From: Saussurea involucrata
Lineage: Eukaryota > Streptophyta > Magnoliopsida > Asterales > Asteraceae
Length of the DNA: 64,000 bases
Assembly (NCBI GenBank): GCA_033807775.1
Contig: CM066318.1
Location: 86,900,879 to 86,964,878 of the forward strand
Direction of reading: 5' to 3'
A program made the translations under genes and the position numbers. The notes under the pieces were generated by a model. It was given only the letters and a program-made list of their open reading frames with translations, was not told the origin of the DNA and did not search any database. Shown piece after piece: positions 57,323 to 64,000 of this stretch; position 1 is the stretch's first letter, and each line of letters starts with the position of its first letter.

Positions 57323-57919
57323 ATACCCCACATTTTCTATTCAAACTTTAACAATACCCCACATTTGAATAGAAAATAAGATATTCTCAAAGTATTTATT
57401 GTTCTTATTCAGGAAATAAACATGAAATGCATCAGAAAAAGGTGTCTAGGTGACTTGAACCGTTCTTAGTGAGTATTCATCGGACCTACTTTGTGGGTAG
57501 TGACGAAGAGTCTTAAACTAACCACGTTTTGTAGTAAGTCAAGGCAATGAATATCACACATATCATGTTTATGCATAGTTGACTCTTACCGTTGTGTTCA
57601 TTTCGGTCGTGAACAATCCTTTCTTCATGAGAATTTTAGAAGACGTTGCCATATCCGTCTTCAAAGATGCGACCCCACATCAATCTCATATAGGTAATAC
57701 TGATCAAGAACATTCCGTAGTGTTCCACCAATAAGCTATCAGTATTATTAAGAATAAGAATTCAACCCTTAAATCATCAACGAAAAATACACTAAATAAA
57801 CATCATAGGAATAGGCGTACCTGTGTATTCAGTCTTGAGTTTTCCTCAACTAGTTGTCCTATTGAACCTAGACCATGGGATCTCCAATGTTGCTAGGTTA
57901 GGTTTCCGCCGAGTAGAAC
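57323..57919 (-). other. 3' UTR of copia element 3 with duplicated polypurine tract
   Basis: Non-coding. The tract (ATACCCCACATTT on the + strand) occurs twice, near 57323 and 57353, separated by a short AT-rich stretch. Confidence 0.6.
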
Positions 57920-60580
57920 TCATTGGATTGGCTTTAAGCCCATTCCCCTCGATGTATAAGAGACTTGTTCTCTATTAAGGCCTTTTGTCAAAGGATCTGC
58001 GATATTTTTCTTTGACTTTACATAATCGATGGAAATTATTCCATTCTTAAGCAAGTCTCGTATTGTTTTGTGGCGACGTCTGATATGTCTCGATTTGCCG
58101 TTATAAATTTGATTCTTTGCTCTTGTAAGAGCGGCCATACTATCACAATGTATGCAAACGGCGGTAACAGGCTTAGGCCACAAGGGAATACCCTCTAGGA
58201 AGCTTTTAAGCCATTCTGCCTCTTCAGCAGCTTTATCTAGGGCTACGAATTCGGCTTCCATGGTGGACCGTGTATTCACGGTTTGCTTTAAAGATTTCCA
58301 AGATATGGCTGCACCACCAAGTGTAAACACATAACCACTTGTGGACTTACTTTCAGAATGATTGGAAATCAAGTTTGCATCACAATATCCTTCTAGTACG
58401 GGAGGATATTTGGTATAGTATAACACATAGTTCATTGTGTATTTCAGATATTGAAGCACTCTTATAAGTGCATACCAATGATCCTTACTTGGGTTATGTG
58501 AGTATCGACTAAGTCTACTCACGGTATATGCTAGATCCGGTCTCGTACAATTCATAATGTACATCAAACTTCCAAGCACTTGAGTGTATTCCAATTGAGA
58601 CACACTCTCTCCTTGATTCTTCTTAAGTTGGCTTGAAGGATCAAAAGGAGTGACTACCGGTCTATCATCATAGTGACCAAATTTCCTAAGAACTTTCTCA
58701 ACATAGTGAGATTGAGTCAGAATGTAACTGTTAGGATCTCTTTGGATCTTTATCCCAAGAATTACATCTGCTACTCCAAGATCCTTCATATCAAACGAGG
58801 AGTGCAACATCTTCTTGGTTTGATTGATTACATCCAAATTGGTCCCCATGATTAGCATATCATCTACATATAGACATATTATGACACATGCGTTCTTGCA
58901 TTGTTTCACATATACACATTTGTCACACTCATTAATTTGGAAACCGTTTGATAGAAGAGTGTTATCAAACTTCTCATGCCATTGCTTTGGGGCTTGTTTA
59001 AGTCCATATAAAGACTTAACAAGTTTGCATACTTTGTTCTCTTGGCCTCTTACAACAAAACCTTCTGGTTGTTGCATATATATTTCTTCATCTAATTCAC
59101 CATTTAAGAAAGCGGTTTTCACATCCATTTGATGTATTTGTAGGTTGTGAATTGCTGCTATAGCTATCAATGTCCTAATGGACGTGATTCGTGTTACCGG
59201 TGAATAGGTGTCAAAGAAATCTTGACCTTCCTTTTGGCGGTAACCTTTTGCAACTAATCGAGCTTTATATTTCTCTATAGTGCCATCAGGTCTTAGTTTC
59301 CGCTTGAAGATCCATTTATAGCCAATTACCTTGTGACCCGGTGGTAAATCCACCAATCTCCATGTGTTATTTTGAACAATGGAGTCTATCTCGCCTTGAA
59401 TAGCCTCTTTCCAATAAGGTGCCTCCGATGAATCCATGGCGGCTTTATAGGATTGAGGTTCTTCATCGACAACGAATGTCATGAAGTCGGGTCCAAAGTC
59501 TTTAGCAATCCTTCCCCTTTTACTTCTTCTAGGCTCCAAGTTTTCTTCTTGAGCCTTCGATGTACCTTCTTCATTTGGTTTCTCAACACTATCGGTGTTC
59601 TCTATTTCACATACTCTCTTCCTTGGATTAGAGATTTCTTTCCCTTTATCCTTGTAAGGAAATATGTGTTCAAAGAATTCAGCCTCAATTGATTCCATAA
59701 TTGTGTTGTTGTGGATATCTTCATTGTTTGACTTATAGACCAGAAATCTATAAGCAGCACTATTACTTGCCGAACCAAGATATACACAATCAATGGTCTT
59801 CGGTCCAAGTTTTGTCCTTTTGGGTAAAGGTACTTGAACCTTTGCAAGGCAACCCCACACTTTCATCCTTTTGTAGGAAGGAAGTTTTCCTTTCCATAGT
59901 TCATAAGGTGATTTATCGCTCTTTTTATGAGGAATTCTATTAAGTATCATATTAGCAGTTAAGCATGCTTCACCCCACAAACTATGTGGTGCTCCCGAAG
60001 TAATCAACATTGAATTGATCTTGTTTTTCAATGTTCTATTTTTCCTTTCGGCTACTCCATTTTGTTGTGGAGTATAGGGAGCCGTGGTTTGGTGAACTAT
60101 GCCATGATGAGAACAAAATTCTGCAAAGTCCTTAGACTCATACTCTCCTCCTCTATCGGATCTCAGAATTTTTATTCTTTTATCAAGTTGGTTTTCAACT
60201 TCAGCCTTGTATGTGTTAAACATATTCAAAGCTTCATCTTTGGTATGTATTAGGTATACATAACAATATTTTCTGCAATCATCAATAAATGATACATAAT
60301 AGTTCTTTCCTCCACGTGTGGGTGTGGCTTTATAATCACATAAATCGCTGAGGATTAGTCCAAGTACTTGATTAGACTTTTCAACAGATTTGTGTGGATG
60401 GCTTGAATATTTAGATTCAACACATACCTCACATTTTGTCTTGTTATCCATGGAACACTTGGGTAATAACCCAAGTTTTGTCATCCTTTGTAAGGATCGG
60501 AAGTTTACATGTCCTAGACGGGAATGCCATAAGGAAGAAGAGTCAAGCATGTACATAGAAGCAGAGCTAGGGCATGCGAT
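57920..60580 (-). pseudogene. pol: Copia element 3 pol: integrase, RT, RNase H, 5'-truncated
   Basis: About 885 codons with no stop. GAG-pre-integrase W-H-S-R-L-G-H ... C-E-V-C (60500-60400). Integrase Asp in L-S-D-L-C-D, Asp in R-S-D-R-G-G-E and Glu in Q-Q-N-G-V-A-E. RT Y-V-D-D near 58855. RNase H with G-Y-C-D, the Glu in T-M-E-A-E-F and C-D-S-M-A-A. The C-terminus G-M-G-L-K-P-I and overall style differ from the two Sireviruses; an Ivana/Oryco-like lineage is possible. Gag, protease and the 5' LTR were cut off by the insertion at 60581. The intact catalytic residues mean the break is recent. Confidence 0.9.
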
Positions 60581-62178
60581 TGTAACATCCCACTTTTCAT
60601 AACAAACAAAATGTATCATAAGCATTCAAAATTTCTTAGTTAAACTTGTCTTTACATCATCATTAAGCATACTAAACAGAGCATTACAGCGGAAGTCTCT
60701 AAACTCACAGCCGAGTACTATCTAATCAATAAAACAAAACATAATCTGGAGCCTCTCTAAGCTCTAAGTTCTCTTTGCCTCCTCCCCTAGTCCTTATTAG
60801 AAGAACTTGCTGTACGCTTACCTGAAAATGGTTTAGTTTTGAAAGCGAGGGTTAGACCAAAAGGTCTAGTGAATTCCCTCCAAAAACAACATATATAAAC
60901 AGTTGGAAAACATTTTAAAGATTTATAAATAATCTGTAACACATCATCAATCATGGTGTTGCACTGTGTTGTGGATCACATAACATATTGCGATCAGGGC
61001 CCCAGCACTCTCCCTTCTCGCCACATGGAATCCCCGTGGATTCCCCTCTACCGAATAGGATGAAAACAAATTCCATCCTACCGGTCTATCATACATAACC
61101 AAGAGTCCTAAGACCCCGAGAACCTCTCTTTGATCCCACAGTGCAGACCGACTCCACATAGTGTACACATATGTTCATGCAAACATGTAAAATATGCTTT
61201 TCATAAATCATATCTTTCATAATGTCATGCTAAACATCTCTTTCATTTAAGATAAGATCATTCGTGAAAGTCATGCAAATCAATTCATACTTTTCATGCT
61301 CGATAAACCATACTCAGTAAAAGAAACATTTATCACTTCGCGTCGTAAAAAGGGTTTAGGGAACTCACCTGAAAAGCAATCTTCTTCTTAGCCTCTTGTC
61401 TTGTTACGCTGGTACACCTAAGAATTAATTCATAATTCAATTAGACATGTATTCAATTCTGATCCTAAGTCCCTCTCTTAATTTGGTCGCAAATAACTCA
61501 TTTAGGCCCATCTATAACATATTGGACCCCTTTTATTCAAGAGACTTAAGCTAAATTCTAAACACGTCGGTCCAATGGCTAGACACTACGGGCCTGACAA
61601 ACGAAGCCCAAGCGAAGCCCAAACCAACAGTCCCGGTACCCCGAACTCCCGGTACCCCGAACAGGGACGAACCTCATGCGATTCAACACTCGAATTCTTC
61701 CTAGGGAGTCCAGTAAGCTGAGATTTTAACACAGCATTCTTACCCAAATTGTTCTATTGTAACTCCTTAGACAACACAAGTTCCTAGTCCATTGATTTCA
61801 TTAGATTACAATCCCAACCGGGAACTAAAACTCTCCACAGTGTTCTTATCCAACAAACCCAGCTAAAACATGGAACTTGAACAACTCTTAGCTTTCCTAA
61901 ATAGCTTTAATACAGAATAATAACATAAGAGATCATTACTTACCAAATCGGAGTCTCCCCACAAGGAAGAATCGATGCCCCAGCTTTCCTTTCACTGTCC
62001 CTCCATATCCCCCTTCAGCCGCCAACAATGCAGCATAAACAGTAGCAGCGACCAAAACCCTAGGGATCTGCCCCTATATATATTTTCCACACTTTTCAAA
62101 TAAGTCCTTTGTATAAAACTTTCCATTTTTACACATTTACCACCAAACTTTTAATCCTTCTGAAATTGGGTTATTACA
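60581..62178 (-). repeat. 3' LTR of Tekay/Del-like element (1598 bp)
   Basis: On the + strand TGTAACATCCC to GGGTTATTACA. Contains GGTTAGACCAAAAGGTCTAG near 60850, the inverse of the CACTAGGC...CTAACCC block in the solo LTR. Open frames within are incidental. Confidence 0.85.
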
Positions 62179-64000
62179 ACACTCCCCCGTTAAAAGAATT
62201 CCGTCCTCGGAATTCCTCATTGGAAAAGACGCGGGCATCAAGCCCACGCCACAACAGAAATTTCTCCAAGGTAATGCCACTTCTGACTCAGTTAACCACC
62301 TCATAAATTCGAAACATGAACATTGGATGCATCCCCTCCAGTTCTTACGGTATTCTAACTCATAGGCTACTGTTCCTATTCGATCGGTCTTAACAATAGA
62401 AGATTAAATAAGGCTTCTCATGCATCTTTACTTTCTTTAAGAAGGAACCTGGCGGAATCTCCCGCTCTACACGAGATTCAATTACTAGGAAACCTTTGCT
62501 CACATTGGCAGCTGGGCACAAGGACAACCCTGTATCCCGACAACTCACAACCTTGCCCCACCCAACAATCATCTATGCCTATAACATTTCCCTTTTGCTC
62601 GGACCACACAGACCATAGTTCTTCAATCATCTCTCACATCCTCACTACTTCACCACCCTGTACTCAAACGAAACTAAGAGTAGGAACCTCCAAGCCCATC
62701 GGTGAAGTGTTCACCTATTCAGATTAAACACATCCTGAATCATATCATTCCCTCGCTAGTTGCCTCGTTCGTTCAGACATAAAACATAACTCTGGTTATC
62801 CTCACCCAACTGGGAGGAGTAACCCTGCTCACACCACCGTTCTCACTGGCTTTATCAATGCACGACTAAATTGTCTAAACATTTCTCATAAAGTCACTAA
62901 CTTAACTCATTCAACTGTCTTATCCACTTCTTTCCTGCACAAAATCGTACACAATTCCCTTTCTCAATACTCTTTCCAACGGTTCGCACACTTATCAATG
63001 ACAATCTACCCAACTCCGCACCTTATAGCATTCCCGTCACGTTTTCTACTTCCAATTTACTCACTTAATCCGACATGCTGCCTTCACCTTCCCACGTTAG
63101 CGTGGAGCACTGCTCACCAAACATTACTTGTCCCTCTCTCCCGACCTTTCCACATGCTGGTATTGCTTTCTCATTACTCACATAACCAAACAGTTGCACT
63201 AAGATCTTATCTTAAGGCATTCGACCAAGCCGTCTTGAAACAAGACCAGTGTTCGACGTCACTACACATTCTTTAAGTATTTCACATCTATCCCACCACA
63301 TTTTGACTAACGCAACCCTCATTCTCTTTAAACTTCCAATGACCCCAAAGGGTTTCTTAGTACGTCCCCTATTCACTCTAATAATCCAGCCCCCTTGGAT
63401 TCCCTTTTACAGACGGATCTATTAACTCAGGAACACCCCAAAACTCGGGTTCCACAATTCTTTCGATTAACCACCATGATCATAAAAAATCAGACCGATA
63501 TATATATACCGTCATCCTGAATTCCTTACTTAGATTTACCTTAAATAATTCTTCAACAATCAATGTGTTAATCCCAATAACACTTCCCCACGGATTGTAA
63601 CACATCCTGTAATAACAAATGAACGTCATTACTTAACAAATCTATAAGATTTTAATCAACCAACTAAAGGCTTATACCTCTATCATGACATTTCAAATCA
63701 ACTAATGATCATACTACCACTCTGACCCACAATCATCATCATGTCATTCCTTAAACATAACCAACATTTCCAACTATTTCCTTCTAGGATCATTCCCTCA
63801 CGCATAAGGAACAATTTTCATTCTTTAACGACTTCTCATCTACTATACTACAGCTTGACTAATCTATTCATCATCTTCTTTAAACTTACTCCGCCTTCAA
63901 GAACATACTTAACAACATATGTAACCACACAGCTTGGTCTCACAGCTTGGTCTCACAGCTGGGCAATCACCCAATTCCGCCCCGACATCCCATTCCGATA
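62179..64000 (-). other. Interior of Tekay/Del-like element, no intact gene
   Basis: Begins with ACACTCCCCCGTT (polypurine tract on the minus strand). The adjoining minus-strand E-D-G-I-L-L frame may be a pol tail remnant. The rest shows no open frame of recognised family. A CACAGCTTGGTCT repeat (two and a half copies) lies at 63930-63962. The window ends inside it. Confidence 0.55.

Larger units (their letters stand above)
60581..64000 (-). mobile_element. Tekay/Del-like LTR element, runs off the window
   Basis: LTR at 60581-62178, then a polypurine tract and interior sequence to the window end, inserted in copia element 3. Same organisation and orientation as 5675-13875, and same LTR family as the solo LTR at 36264-37795. 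The flank before the LTR is GCGAT. Confidence 0.8.

Overview
The window is nuclear DNA from a flowering plant, most likely a eudicot and plausibly Asteraceae; the species is inferred only from the style of its transposons. I see no intact host gene. Almost everything is transposable-element sequence, much of it nested, with short AT-rich spacers and microsatellites. No rRNA, tRNA or CRISPR array is visible.

Layout: 1-20803 is a Sirevirus-type (SIRE/Maximus lineage) Ty1/copia element on the + strand. It has a truncated left LTR, a gag with internal stops, a pol split by an insertion, a large spliced accessory gene downstream of pol, and a complete 3' LTR. A Tekay/Del-like LTR element (5675-13875, minus strand) with 2.1-kb LTRs and almost no coding capacity sits inside pol. 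20804-25300 holds a Mutator-like (MULE) transposase gene with one intron, plus a small same-strand PB1-like gene. 25516-26719 is a TIR element with a GTG-rich core. 27488-42002 contains seven inverted-repeat elements (A to G), each bounded by (TA)n tracts; neighbours share tracts (A-B, and C-D-E-F-G in a chain). One carries a glutamate-receptor-like gene fragment and one carries an LTR insertion. A solo LTR (36264-37795, target duplication ATATG) lies among them. 43536 onward is a CACTA-type terminus. 44390-54245 is a second, older Sirevirus on the minus strand that has lost its 3' end. 56753-60580 is the 3' part of a third copia element on the minus strand, cut at 60581 by another Tekay-like LTR element that runs past the window end.

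Most interesting: both Sireviruses carry, between pol and the 3' LTR, a homologous accessory gene with its own TATA-box promoter. In the first element the gene is also spliced and encodes a large protein with basic clusters, a coiled coil and an acidic stretch. Each element also carries its own iterated CG-containing hexamer, CGCTGA in the first and CGGTGA in the second. This resembles, by analogy only, transposon-encoded anti-silencing systems that act on family-specific short motifs (VANC of VANDAL elements). A second recurring theme is that the TA-tract elements each have their own internal iterated motif, shared only between members with related terminal repeats.
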